Shown: piece by piece, positions 13,877 to 21,883 of the stretch
How positions within the stretch are numbered: position 1 is the first letter of the stretch
Layout: each line of letters begins with the position of its first letter
Source of the DNA: Bacteroidales bacterium
GTDB lineage: Bacteria; Bacteroidota; Bacteroidia; Bacteroidales; F082
Assembly: GCA_015488735.1 (NCBI GenBank)
Contig: WFNG01000128.1
Location: forward strand, 1-32,582
Reading direction: 5' to 3'
Length of the DNA: 32,582 nt
The notes under the pieces: generated by a model
The model's input: only the letters and a program-made list of their open reading frames with translations
What the model was told of the DNA's origin: nothing
Databases searched by the model: none
Position numbers and translations under genes: made by a program

Positions 13877-16672
13877 TTATTTCTCCAGTTCAAAACCAAA
13901 ATCACGTCCTTTTTCTATGGCAGGGATCCCCTGTTTCATCCATTTGGGTTCCTCTGTGCCTTTCAGGTAATAATCGAAAAACTGTTGCATGCGACGGGTC
14001 AGGTCTTTTTCATCAGCACGCCGGCTCAGGTTGTGCGGCTGACCATTATAAACCAGCATCCAAACAGGTTTGTTCAGACGGCGCATGGCGTTAAAAAGTT
14101 CAATACCCTGATACCACGGCACCGCATTATCTTTGTCGTTGTGCATAATCAGCAACGGTGTATGGATACGTGGCACAAAGAAAAGCGGTGAATTCAACAT
14201 ATAAAGCGGTAACTTGTCCCAAAGTGTTCCGCCAATACGGCTTTGTGTGTGCTCATACTGAAACTCCCGGCTCATTCCCGTGCCCCAGCGGATGCCTCCA
14301 TAAGCCGAAGTCATATTGCTGACTGGCGCACCGGCTTCAGCACAACGGAACATATCGGTTTGCGTAACAAGATAAGCTGACTGATATCCACCCCAGCTTT
14401 GGCCCTGCATGCCCAACCGGGAGCGGTCGATGAACGGATAACGATCACACATGGCCTGTGTTCCACTAATAATGCAGTCGTATGCACTGGCGCCGGGATA
14501 CCCGACCTTGTATTTTATGTCGGGGACAAATATGAGGTAACCATTACTGGCATAATAGCTAAAATTAATAACGGAACGTATTGGCCTGGGCGAATAATAA
14601 TAATGCAGCCGGTTTGAATAACGTTCGTAAAAATAAACCAGCATGGGGTATTTTTTATTCGGATTAAAATTAGCCGGTTTATACAACAATCCCTGCATAG
14701 TATCGCCGTTGAAAGTAACCCATTGAACCAGATTTACCGTCCCCCACAAATAGTTTTTCTGCTGTGGATTGGCATCGGAAATTTTCCTGGCATCCGAAAA
14801 TTTCAGGTTACTCACGTATAAATCAGGATAAATCCGGAAACTCTCTTTCCGCCAGATAATTTCAGGTGCCTCTTTTGCTTTCAAAGGATAGCTGTAGGCA
14901 AAATCATTCAGTACAAGTTTCTCCGGTTTTTTATTTTTCAGATTCAATGAATAAAAACCGTCTTTTTTATTCTTTAACTGAAAAGCGGAAAGTAACATGT
15001 TACCAGGAAGGTACTGTGCATCTTTGTTTAATTTCACAAAACGAAAACGTAAATTTTCTTTGCGTCCCGTGCCGGAAGTTAAACTGACCGGAGCCGCTTT
15101 TCCTGAAGGATCCAGTTGCCAAAGATCGTAACGGTCATAAACCACCAGTTGTCCTTTTTTTGTCCAGCCTGCCATACCATAGGGTGGCGCCATGTTGGGA
15201 ACATCATTTAGTACGTTGTAAAAAGGATAAGGGATTTTCCCTGTCAGGTTGAAGCTCTTTCCGGCTTTTACCGAATAGGCGTACCATGCACTGTCCTGAA
15301 TATTATACCATGCCACAAACTGCTGATCAGGCGAAAGGCTGGCGTTGCCGGCAAGTTTTGAGATAATCAGTTTTTTAACACCGGTTTTCCGGTTAACAAG
15401 ATATACATTTTTATACCACTGTCCAATCCATGAGGTCATTTTAAGGAAAGGCCTGTTGTCGAATCCCAAGCTATACATGCCTTTGGCTTTAGTATTTATC
15501 CGTACTTCCTTTAATTCGGGGGTTGCCAGCTGAACCAATTTCTTGTCCCGTGGGTAGAAAACGGCAACAAAGCTCCGGTTTCTTTCTCTTTTCAGTTGAA
15601 CTTTTTGCTGCGGCTGCAACAGTGTATCGTGATAAGTCCAGATATCGAGACTTACCTTTTCGCTTGGCGCAAGTGTATCTTTTAACGGAAGCAATGGTTT
15701 TGGAGCAGTACCGAAATAGAGTTCCGAACCGGTTTTATTAAAATATATCTTCCCGTGTGAACTCACCGCCCATCCTTTTCTCAACGAGTTAAAATTTTTT
15801 CCCGAAACCAAGTCCTTCGCATCCTTTTTTAAATCAACATAATACAAGCCATAAGCTTTGTTTTTTACCGTATCTTCCGAAAAAGTAAAGGCACCCTGTT
15901 TGCCCTCTTCATCAAGCGCTACATTTTTTACAATGGCCCTGGCATCATAAAGCGTATCTGTTTTTTTCGATAAAACAGAAAAATATTGCACTAGAACTCT
16001 CTCCACAGTGTCGCGGGGCACACTGGCAAAAAGACACGAGCTACCATTTTTCGATAAGGCAAAAGTGGTTACATTTTTAAAAAGTACAGTATCGCCCGTC
16101 TTTACATTATAAAGCATCAAAACCGCACCTTTTGGTTTTTTCAACTTTTTGGCTTTTTTCGTCTGAGGATTATTTTCTTTCGTTTTTTTGCTTTTCTTTT
16201 CAGGCTGACTTCTCTTTTTCATCAACACAGCTATCCAGTCGGAAGAAGTTTTAGGAACCACCACCTTTTGTATCTGCCCAAATTTCTTTAGCAGGCCCGA
16301 CTCCAGCCAATAGATGGCCAGGGAATCTTTTGGAAGTTTATTACTTTTTACCTTCTTCCGTTCCAGTTTCAGCACTTTTTTAAACTGTGGTTTTATGGCA
16401 TAAACCAACACATTTGCATCGGGCATAAAGTGCGCCTTATGTCCGCGGGACAATGAATCCAAGCTATTCTTTCTGACGTCATATACATAAAGCCAGCCAT
16501 CGCCCTGTTGTGGATTAACCTCATAGGAGATCCAATTTCCATTACCGGATATCGTGCTGTTTTTTAAATCTTTCCAATGGTCGTAAACTGTATGATTGAG
16601 TGGTATTTGCTGTTGTGAAAAAGCTGTAAAACTTAATAGCAGACTTAAAAATAACAGGGTAATTTTTTTCAT
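13877..16672 (-). CDS. Secreted S9-family (prolyl oligopeptidase type) serine peptidase
   Basis: A protein of 931 residues. Residues 1-19 are a signal peptide (MKKITLLFLSLLLSFTAFS). An N-terminal beta-propeller-like region of about 600 residues follows, with many WD-like strands and a Lys-rich insert near 165-185 (KKSKKTKENNPQTKKAKK). The alpha/beta-hydrolase domain starts near 640 (GDTMQGLLYKPANFNPNKKY) and has the nucleophile motif G-Q-S759-W-G-G-Y, D848 in NDKDNAVPW and H880 in GQPHNLSRR, so the catalytic triad is complete. It should cleave peptides in the periplasm. It ends the parA-parB-DUF5683 unit, 15 bases after DUF5683, and is probably co-transcribed with it, an uncommon partner for that locus. 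Exact specificity (dipeptidyl or oligopeptidase) is not determined. Confidence 0.92.
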   Translation of the reverse strand: MKKITLLFLSLLLSFTAFSQQQIPLNHTVYDHWKDLKNSTISGNGNWISYEVNPQQGDGWLYVYDVRKNSLDSLSRGHKAHFMPDANVLVYAIKPQFKKVLKLERKKVKSNKLPKDSLAIYWLESGLLKKFGQIQKVVVPKTSSDWIAVLMKKRSQPEKKSKKTKENNPQTKKAKKLKKPKGAVLMLYNVKTGDTVLFKNVTTFALSKNGSSCLFASVPRDTVERVLVQYFSVLSKKTDTLYDARAIVKNVALDEEGKQGAFTFSEDTVKNKAYGLYYVDLKKDAKDLVSGKNFNSLRKGWAVSSHGKIYFNKTGSELYFGTAPKPLLPLKDTLAPSEKVSLDIWTYHDTLLQPQQKVQLKRERNRSFVAVFYPRDKKLVQLATPELKEVRINTKAKGMYSLGFDNRPFLKMTSWIGQWYKNVYLVNRKTGVKKLIISKLAGNASLSPDQQFVAWYNIQDSAWYAYSVKAGKSFNLTGKIPYPFYNVLNDVPNMAPPYGMAGWTKKGQLVVYDRYDLWQLDPSGKAAPVSLTSGTGRKENLRFRFVKLNKDAQYLPGNMLLSAFQLKNKKDGFYSLNLKNKKPEKLVLNDFAYSYPLKAKEAPEIIWRKESFRIYPDLYVSNLKFSDARKISDANPQQKNYLWGTVNLVQWVTFNGDTMQGLLYKPANFNPNKKYPMLVYFYERYSNRLHYYYSPRPIRSVINFSYYASNGYLIFVPDIKYKVGYPGASAYDCIISGTQAMCDRYPFIDRSRLGMQGQSWGGYQSAYLVTQTDMFRCAEAGAPVSNMTSAYGGIRWGTGMSREFQYEHTQSRIGGTLWDKLPLYMLNSPLFFVPRIHTPLLIMHNDKDNAVPWYQGIELFNAMRRLNKPVWMLVYNGQPHNLSRRADEKDLTRRMQQFFDYYLKGTEEPKWMKQGIPAIEKGRDFGFELEK

Positions 16673-16687
16673 GTTTTCATCTTTTGG

Positions 16688-17302
16688 TTAAAATTTAAAG
16701 CGGAGACTAATCCCTTTGTAAGCCGGCGTTTGAGGCAGGTTATAAGGCTGAATAACAGGTGTCACCTCCAGTGATAAATTGTTGGAAATATTCCAGTGCG
16801 ACAGGTGCGCATCCACGTTGGCATCGATTATCTGGAGAAGATACCATGCCCCTCCAATGATATAAGAAAGCTGCATGTTTCGCCGGTAATAATCCCGAAT
16901 CATTTTCAGCGTAGTTTTATCATATTTTTTGGCCAGATCGTTATTGCAATTTGTACTGACAGGGCTGCAGTCTGGATGACTGACTTTATAGTCGTAAGCC
17001 GCCCTGAATGTCCTGTAAAAATTGCGGTTTGTAACAGCAAAATAGCCAATAACGCCAAAACCTGCATAAACGATGGGCAATTTCCAGTATTTATGGTTAT
17101 AAATTTGCCCCAGCCCGGGAACCAGCGCCATGAGCATAGCTGTTTTAGGATTGCGTGGCGGATATCTTAGCGTATCGCTTTTGGTTTTATGGTCTTTGTT
17201 TTTATTCCGAAAAGGATGGGCGATGGCCGGAGAACTAAACACCAGCAAGAAAGCTGCCAATAGCCCTGCAATCAGTATATTTTTCAGCTTATTGTCATTC
17301 AC
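16688..17302 (-). CDS. DUF5683 membrane protein
   Basis: A protein of 204 residues from a GTG start at 17302, 4 bases after the parB stop. This start is preferred because it places a normal signal or anchor segment at the N-terminus (LKNILIAGLLAAFLLVFSSP then AIA). An ATG at 17353 in the same frame would add 17 residues and overlap parB by 47 bases. The family signature follows: RYPPRNPKTAMLMALVPGLG, QIYNHKYWKLPIVYAGFGVI and GYFAVTNRNFYRTFRAAYDY. A later hydrophobic segment is YIIGGAWYLLQIIDANVDAH. DUF5683 is a Bacteroidota family usually found right after parB; its function is not known. Operon position is as expected, upstream of the S9 peptidase gene. Confidence 0.82.
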   Translation of the reverse strand: MNDNKLKNILIAGLLAAFLLVFSSPAIAHPFRNKNKDHKTKSDTLRYPPRNPKTAMLMALVPGLGQIYNHKYWKLPIVYAGFGVIGYFAVTNRNFYRTFRAAYDYKVSHPDCSPVSTNCNNDLAKKYDKTTLKMIRDYYRRNMQLSYIIGGAWYLLQIIDANVDAHLSHWNISNNLSLEVTPVIQPYNLPQTPAYKGISLRFKF

Positions 17303-17306
17303 AGAA

Positions 17307-18206
17307 TTACTTTTTCTCAAAAACAGAAACCAGATGTGCAAGAGCTTCGTCATTTTTGAACGAAATAACGATGCTGCCGGCGCCTTTATTGTTTCTTTTC
17401 AAACTTACTTTGGTTTCCAGTAGCTGGCTTAGCTCGGATGAAATTTTCTTATATCTTTCAGGAAGCTCAGGACTTTTTCGTTTTATTTTCCGCCTTTCGG
17501 GATAGTTCATATCACGCACCATCTGTTCAATTTGGCGAACACTTAGTCCTTCGTCTAAAATAAGTTTAAGCAACCGGAGTTTTGTCGTCTCCTGCTCTAC
17601 CGAAAGCAGTGCACGGGCATGCCCCATAGAGATGGATGCATCGCGTAAAGCAATTTGAATTTCGGGCGGTAGTTTCAATAAACGCAGAAAATTGGTGATG
17701 GTTGTACGGTTTTTACCTACTTTTTCGCTGAGTTTTTCCTGTGTCAGATCACACTCATCAATCAGTCGTTTATAACTGATAGCCACCTCAATGGCATTCA
17801 AATTCTGGCGATGAATATTTTCAATCAATGCCAATTCAAGCATTTGCTCATCGTTGGCCACACGGATAAAAGCCGGAATAGTTTCAAGGCCGGCCATTAT
17901 AGAAGCTTTCAGCCGCCGTTCTCCCGCGATGAGTTGAAAGTGACCACGCCCCATTTTACGAACAGTAACCGGCTGGATAACACCTTGATTTTTAATAGAG
18001 TCTGCCAGTTCACGAAGCATTCCCTCATCAAAATCAGAACGCGGCTGGAAAGGATTTGCATCAATTTTATCCACTTCCAGTTCGGCAATGGCCCCCGCCA
18101 CATAATTTCCTGAGATATCTTTGGAAGTTATATCTGTATCCGGACTACTGAGGATAGCATCCAAACCTCTTCCCAAAACTTTTTTTGTCGATTTGTTAGT
18201 TGTCAT
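17307..18206 (-). CDS. parB: Chromosome partitioning protein ParB
   Basis: A protein of 299 residues. The N-terminal KKVLGRGLDAIL is the usual ParA-contacting start of ParB/Spo0J proteins. The CTPase/ParB-N domain covers about 40-135, with the linker IDANPFQPR, the GERR motif (residues 95-98, QLIAGERRLKA) and ENIHRQNLNAIE. The helix-turn-helix for parS binding follows (LTQEKLSEKVGKNRTTITNF, then GHARALLSV), and the C-terminal dimer domain ends FKNDEALAHLVSVFEKK. It binds parS near the origin, loads as a CTP-dependent clamp and stimulates ParA. It overlaps parA by 11 bases, so translation is coupled. No parS-like palindrome was seen in the window. Confidence 0.96.
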   Translation of the reverse strand: MTTNKSTKKVLGRGLDAILSSPDTDITSKDISGNYVAGAIAELEVDKIDANPFQPRSDFDEGMLRELADSIKNQGVIQPVTVRKMGRGHFQLIAGERRLKASIMAGLETIPAFIRVANDEQMLELALIENIHRQNLNAIEVAISYKRLIDECDLTQEKLSEKVGKNRTTITNFLRLLKLPPEIQIALRDASISMGHARALLSVEQETTKLRLLKLILDEGLSVRQIEQMVRDMNYPERRKIKRKSPELPERYKKISSELSQLLETKVSLKRNNKGAGSIVISFKNDEALAHLVSVFEKK

Positions 18207-19011
18207 TCGAAGTCTCTATTTGTCTTTCTGAATTTTTTATACCGGTCATATCGTTTTTCTGCAGCAGTTCTCTGGCAAAGTTCAGATAATTGATGGCACC
18301 GGTACTCTGTGCATCATGCATGATAATAGATTTTCCAAAACTTGGAGCTTCACCAAGACGCGTATTACGGTTGATAATTGTATCGAAAACCAAATGCTGA
18401 AAATGAGTTTTCACCTCTTCTACAACCTGCTTCGAGAGTCTTAACCGTATGTCGAACATCGTCAGTAGAATACCTTCAATATCCAAATCGGGATTCAGGT
18501 TACTTTGCACAATTTTAATGGTATTCAATAATTTGCCAAGACCCTCCAGCGCAAAATATTCGCATTGAACCGGGATAATTACCGAGTCGGCAGCAGAAAG
18601 TGCATTAATTGTAATCAGGCCCAGAGAAGGAGAACAATCGATGATAATGAGGTCATAGCTATCACGTATTTTATCGATAACCCGACGCATTTTCCGTTCC
18701 CTGTTTGGCATATTAACCATCTCTATCTCTGCTCCCACCAAATCAATATGCGACGGTAACAGATCCAGATTAGGCGTGGAAGTATGCAAAATCACATTTT
18801 CAGGATTTACATCATCAATCATACATTCGTAAACACTTGTTTGTATTTTCTTGGGGTCTATACCAATTCCTGAAGTGGCATTCGCCTGCGGATCAGCATC
18901 TACCAGCAAAGTTTTGTACTCCAGTACAGCCAGACTGGCCGCAAGACTGATGGCGGTGGTTGTTTTTCCTACTCCGCCTTTTTGATTGGTGATGGCAATG
19001 ACTTTCCCCAT
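18196..19011 (-). CDS. parA: Chromosome partitioning ATPase ParA (Soj)
   Basis: A protein of 271 residues, MinD/ParA-type deviant Walker ATPase. The deviant P-loop KGGVGKTTT lies at residues 11-19 with the signature lysine. Further motifs are LLVDADPQANATSGIGID, the Walker B-like YDLIIIDCSPSLGLITINAL and IPVQCEYFALEGLGKLL. There is no N-terminal helix-turn-helix, so it is the short chromosomal type, which does not repress its own operon through its own domain. It uses ATP-dependent DNA binding to move ParB-parS complexes apart. It is the first gene of parA-parB-DUF5683-S9 peptidase and has a well-matched promoter close to its start (19032-19063). Confidence 0.96.
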   Translation of the reverse strand: MGKVIAITNQKGGVGKTTTAISLAASLAVLEYKTLLVDADPQANATSGIGIDPKKIQTSVYECMIDDVNPENVILHTSTPNLDLLPSHIDLVGAEIEMVNMPNRERKMRRVIDKIRDSYDLIIIDCSPSLGLITINALSAADSVIIPVQCEYFALEGLGKLLNTIKIVQSNLNPDLDIEGILLTMFDIRLRLSKQVVEEVKTHFQHLVFDTIINRNTRLGEAPSFGKSIIMHDAQSTGAINYLNFARELLQKNDMTGIKNSERQIETSNDN

Positions 19012-19031
19012 AACATATGTAACTTATTGTA

Positions 19032-19063
19032 CAAAAATACGATTTCCTTTTTCGCCCGGTCAA
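19032..19063 (-). promoter_or_regulatory. Promoter of the parA operon
   Basis: Read on the minus strand, TTG (19063-19061), 21 bases and TATTTTTG (19039-19032) fit the Bacteroidota TTTG / TAnnTTTG pattern. The -7 box is 20 bases before the parA ATG, giving a leader of only about 13-16 bases. A small hairpin (CCCGG/CCGGG, 19055-19069) overlaps the -33 region. Confidence 0.6.
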
Positions 19064-19139
19064 TCCGGGTAACCAAAGTTATTAACAGACCGAAAAGCAG
19101 ACACAAGATGAAATGTGCAAACTGCAAGCCAGGCAATGC

Positions 19140-19520
19140 TTATTCAGACGCCTGTACATCGTCTTTGCCCAAATCATCAAAACTTAAATCAATCTTGGTT
19201 TTAGGTTCCTCCGAAACAGTCTCTTCTACCGCTATCGTTTCCTCTTCGGGTTCTTCTCCCGTCTCAATAAAACGAATAGCAGCATCCAGTCCTTTTACAA
19301 ACTTCTCAAAATCCTCTTTGTAAAGAAAAATTTTATGTTTTTCGTAAATGAACTTCCCCTGGTCATTTTGAAAGCGGCGTTTACTTTCCGTGATGGTAAG
19401 GTAATACTGATCATTCCGCGTAGCCTTTACATCAAAAAAATAAGTTCTCTTTCCCGCCCTCACGGCCTTGGAAAAAATGTCTTCCCTGCGTTGCGTTTTT
19501 TCTTGTCCTTCCATGGGCAT
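19140..19520 (-). CDS. DUF3276 PUR-like nucleic-acid-binding protein
   Basis: About 126 residues starting MPMEGQEKTQRREDIFSKAV. The core (about 13-85: KAVRAGKRTYFFDVKATRND, YYLTITESKRRF, YEKHKIFLYKEDFEKFVKGL) matches DUF3276, a PUR-alpha-like domain conserved in Bacteroidota that binds single-stranded DNA or RNA. The C-terminus is acidic (EEPEEETIAVEETVSEEPKT), as in other members. The frame stays open to an ATG at 19553, but a -7 box at 19551-19558 would put the transcription start inside that extension, and a purine-rich AGAGAG precedes the ATG at 19520; an ATG at 19514 is also possible. It lies upstream of parA, same strand, but parA has its own promoter. Confidence 0.85.
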   Translation of the reverse strand: MPMEGQEKTQRREDIFSKAVRAGKRTYFFDVKATRNDQYYLTITESKRRFQNDQGKFIYEKHKIFLYKEDFEKFVKGLDAAIRFIETGEEPEEETIAVEETVSEEPKTKIDLSFDDLGKDDVQASE

Positions 19521-19550
19521 GCTCTCTGTTTTTATAAATTTCTTACAAGA

Positions 19551-19558
19551 CAAAAATA
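19551..19558 (-). promoter_or_regulatory. -7 promoter element of the DUF3276 gene
   Basis: On the minus strand this reads TATTTTTG (TAnnTTTG). It lies 31 bases before the ATG at 19520. A TTTTGG sequence (minus strand, around 19575-19580) may be the -33 box with a slightly short spacer. The position argues against the upstream ATG at 19553. Confidence 0.5.
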
Positions 19559-19729
19559 AGAATTATCCGATAAACCAAAATCCATTTGTTCTGATATGTT
19601 GAAAAATTGGTTGTTTTGTTAACAACATCTTATATTTAACTGGATGTCGCCTCTTTACATTTACCTGAAGCAATAAACCTTTTCATGATTATTTTATTTA
19701 GACTTATTCCATATTGTTATATTTTTCGC

Positions 19730-19737
19730 TATTTTTG
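19730..19737 (+). promoter_or_regulatory. -7 promoter element of the E2 acyltransferase gene
   Basis: TATTTTTG matches TAnnTTTG and lies 68 bases upstream of the chosen ATG at 19805. A transcription start near 19742 would lie downstream of the farther ATG at 19685, which supports the start at 19805. Confidence 0.5.
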
Positions 19738-19804
19738 CACGCGAATGAGAAGTGAGACCAAAGGGTTAGTTTCCTTCATGATTGTTAAATTATCAATTGT
19801 TAAA

Positions 19805-21103
19805 ATGGCTAAATTTGAAATAGTGATGCCCAAGATGGGCGAGAGTATAATTGAGGCAACCATTACCAAATGGCTAAAAACCGAAGGCGAAAAACTGGAA
19901 GAGGATGACACCATCGTGGAAATTGCTACCGACAAGGTGGATTCTGAAATCCCCAGCCCCGTAGAGGGAGTATTGTTGAAAACGCTTTTCAACGAAGGGG
20001 ATGTGGTTCCCGTAGGAACGGTTATTGCCGTAATCGAAACCGAAGGCGAAAATGAAGAAAATGAAGCCGCTGTCGTGGCGGCGATTCCGGGAGTGGATAC
20101 GCTGGAAAATGAAGAGCCACAAATTTTATCAGAAAACAGTAAGACAGAACTGCAAAAGGAAAACAGCACGCGGTTTTACTCGCCACTTGTAAAAAGTATT
20201 GCCAAAAGCGAAAACATTTCTATTGCCGAATTAGAAAATATTTCGGGAAGCGGAAAAGAAGGCCGCCTCACCAAACGGGATGTGTTAGCCTATCTCGAAA
20301 AAAGAAAAAGCAAAAAAGCAACACCAACACTAACAGCACCTTCCCCGCAAAAAGCCATGCCCGAAATGGAACTTCCACCGGTAAATACCGATGCCGGGGA
20401 CCAGGTAGTGGAAATGGATCGTATGCGACGGTTAATTGCCGATCACATGGTAATGTCGAAACACGTCTCAGCACATGTTACATCATTTATTGATGCCGAT
20501 GTAACTAATATTGTAAACTGGCGTAACAACGTGAAAAACCGTTTTTTACAACGTGAAGGTGAAAAAATAACCTTTACTCCTGTTTTTATCGATGCAGCAG
20601 CCAAAGCCCTTCGTGAGTTTCCGCAAATCAATGCATCTGTTGATGGATACAATATTATTTACCGCAAAAATATAAATATAGGAATGGCCACAGCTCTTTC
20701 CAATGGTAACCTGATTGTTCCTGTTATAAAAAATGTAGATGAAAAAAGCCTGCTTGGCATAGTAAAATCCGTTAACGACCTGGCCGGTAAAGCACGCAGC
20801 AACAAACTCAACCCGGATGAAATTCAGGGAGGTACTTTCACAATTACCAATTTCGGTTCGTTCGACAGCCTGACTGGCACACCGGTCATCAACCAGCCGC
20901 AGGTAGCAATTTTGGGTGTCGGGGCTATTCGTAAGAAACCGGTGGTTCTCGAAACGCCGCAAGGAGATGTCATTGCCATAAGGCATATCATGATTCTTTC
21001 GCTGGCATATGACCATCGCATTGTGGATGGAGCTTTAGGTGGTATGTACATCAAACGGGTGAAAGAAATCCTGGAAAACTGGGATATGAGTACCGAAATC
21101 TGA
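19805..21103 (+). CDS. Dihydrolipoamide acyltransferase, E2 of a 2-oxoacid dehydrogenase complex
   Basis: A protein of 432 residues from the ATG at 19805, where the lipoyl domain begins in the standard way (MAKFEIVMPKMGESIIEATI). The lipoyl lysine is K44 in EIATDKVDSEIPSP. An acidic and Ala-rich linker leads to the peripheral subunit-binding domain (about 121-160: FYSPLVKSIAKSENIS, GSGKEGRLTKRDVLAYLEKR). After a Pro/Thr-rich linker comes the catalytic acyltransferase domain (about 195-432) with the active-site motif H404-R-I-V-D408-G. It moves the acyl group from lipoamide to CoA in the core of a pyruvate, branched-chain or 2-oxoglutarate complex; with one lipoyl domain and no E1 or E3 beside it, the substrate cannot be fixed. 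Branched-chain 2-oxoacids are a reasonable guess in this phylum. Confidence 0.92.
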   Translation: MAKFEIVMPKMGESIIEATITKWLKTEGEKLEEDDTIVEIATDKVDSEIPSPVEGVLLKTLFNEGDVVPVGTVIAVIETEGENEENEAAVVAAIPGVDTLENEEPQILSENSKTELQKENSTRFYSPLVKSIAKSENISIAELENISGSGKEGRLTKRDVLAYLEKRKSKKATPTLTAPSPQKAMPEMELPPVNTDAGDQVVEMDRMRRLIADHMVMSKHVSAHVTSFIDADVTNIVNWRNNVKNRFLQREGEKITFTPVFIDAAAKALREFPQINASVDGYNIIYRKNINIGMATALSNGNLIVPVIKNVDEKSLLGIVKSVNDLAGKARSNKLNPDEIQGGTFTITNFGSFDSLTGTPVINQPQVAILGVGAIRKKPVVLETPQGDVIAIRHIMILSLAYDHRIVDGALGGMYIKRVKEILENWDMSTEI

Positions 21104-21151
21104 TTTTCCTGAAAAGCAAAATATTGTTTGTCAGAAACAAACCTGCTTCCA

Positions 21152-21183
21152 TTGCCGGAAATTAATCTGATTTTATATCTTTG
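21152..21183 (+). promoter_or_regulatory. Promoter of the lolD-like gene, predicting a leaderless mRNA
   Basis: TTG (21152-21154), a 21-base spacer and TATCTTTG (21176-21183) fit the Bacteroidota consensus, with the same spacing as the parA promoter. The ATG at 21190 begins only 6 bases after the -7 box, so transcription would start at or within a few bases of the start codon. Confidence 0.65.
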
Positions 21184-21189
21184 CTGATT

Positions 21190-21852
21190 ATGGTAGTAGC
21201 AGAAAATATTCATAAGTCGTTTGGCAAAGTTGAAGTACTGAAAGGCATTGAGTTACAGGTCAACGAGCAGGAAATTGTTTCCATAGCGGGAGCTTCCGGA
21301 GCAGGCAAGTCAACATTATTACAAATACTGGGAACCATTGAAAAACCAGATAAAGGCCGCGTTATTGTTGATGGTGTTGAAGCAGGCAGGCTGAAAGACA
21401 AAGCACTTTCGGCATTCAGAAATAAAAAAATCGGCTTTGTTTTTCAGTTTCATCATCTATTGCCTGAATTTACCGCCCTGGAAAATATTTGCATTCCGGC
21501 CTTTATTGCCGGCAAAAGCCGGAAAACAGCCGAACAACGCGCCTATGAACTTCTGGATTTTATTCATTTGAAAGAGCGGGCAGGACATAAGCCGTCCGAA
21601 CTTTCAGGGGGAGAGCAACAGCGTATTGCTGTGGCTCGTGCGCTTATGAATAACCCTTCGGTAGTATTTGCAGATGAGCCATCGGGAAACCTTGACTCTT
21701 CTGCCTCGGAAGCATTACACCAGCTTTTTTTTGATTTGAGAAAGAATTTTGGACAGACTTTCGTCATTGTTACTCACAACAAAGCACTGGCAGCCATGGC
21801 AGACCGTCAGTTTTTTATTAAAGATGGAATAATTTCGGGAGAAAATATCTGA
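21190..21852 (+). CDS. lolD: ABC transporter ATP-binding protein, LolD type
   Basis: An ABC ATPase of 220 residues. Walker A is GASGAGKST at 34-42, the Q-loop is [12 protein letters not shown] (about 83-94), the ABC signature is LSGGE at 138-142, Walker B is VVFADEP with D162-E163, and the H-loop lies in VIVTHN. The [15 protein letters not shown] motif and the short length are typical of LolD/MacB-type subunits, which power LolCE in releasing lipoproteins from the inner membrane. The permease is not next to it; separate lolD genes are common in this phylum. An in-frame TTG lies 9 bases upstream, but the promoter position supports the ATG. The next gene starts 31 bases later on the same strand and may be co-transcribed. 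Confidence 0.88.
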   Translation: MVVAENIHKSFGKVEVLKGIELQVNEQEIVSIAGASGAGKSTLLQILGTIEKPDKGRVIVDGVEAGRLKDKALSAFRNKKIGFVFQFHHLLPEFTALENICIPAFIAGKSRKTAEQRAYELLDFIHLKERAGHKPSELSGGEQQRIAVARALMNNPSVVFADEPSGNLDSSASEALHQLFFDLRKNFGQTFVIVTHNKALAAMADRQFFIKDGIISGENI

Positions 21853-21883
21853 CATAAAACCACGTTACTGAATACCACAACAG

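Noticed and set aside
13723-14191. Two plus-strand open frames over the end of the S9 peptidase gene.
   Set aside because: They run antisense to the conserved catalytic His and Asp region of the peptidase and have no recognisable features.
17307-19011. A parS site near parAB.
   Set aside because: I looked for a TGTTNCACGTGNAACA-like palindrome and found none. CACGTG at 29588-29593 lacks the flanking arms.
19685-19804. A 40-residue N-terminal extension of the E2 protein.
   Set aside because: The -7 promoter box at 19730-19737 lies inside it, and the lipoyl domain begins directly at the ATG at 19805.
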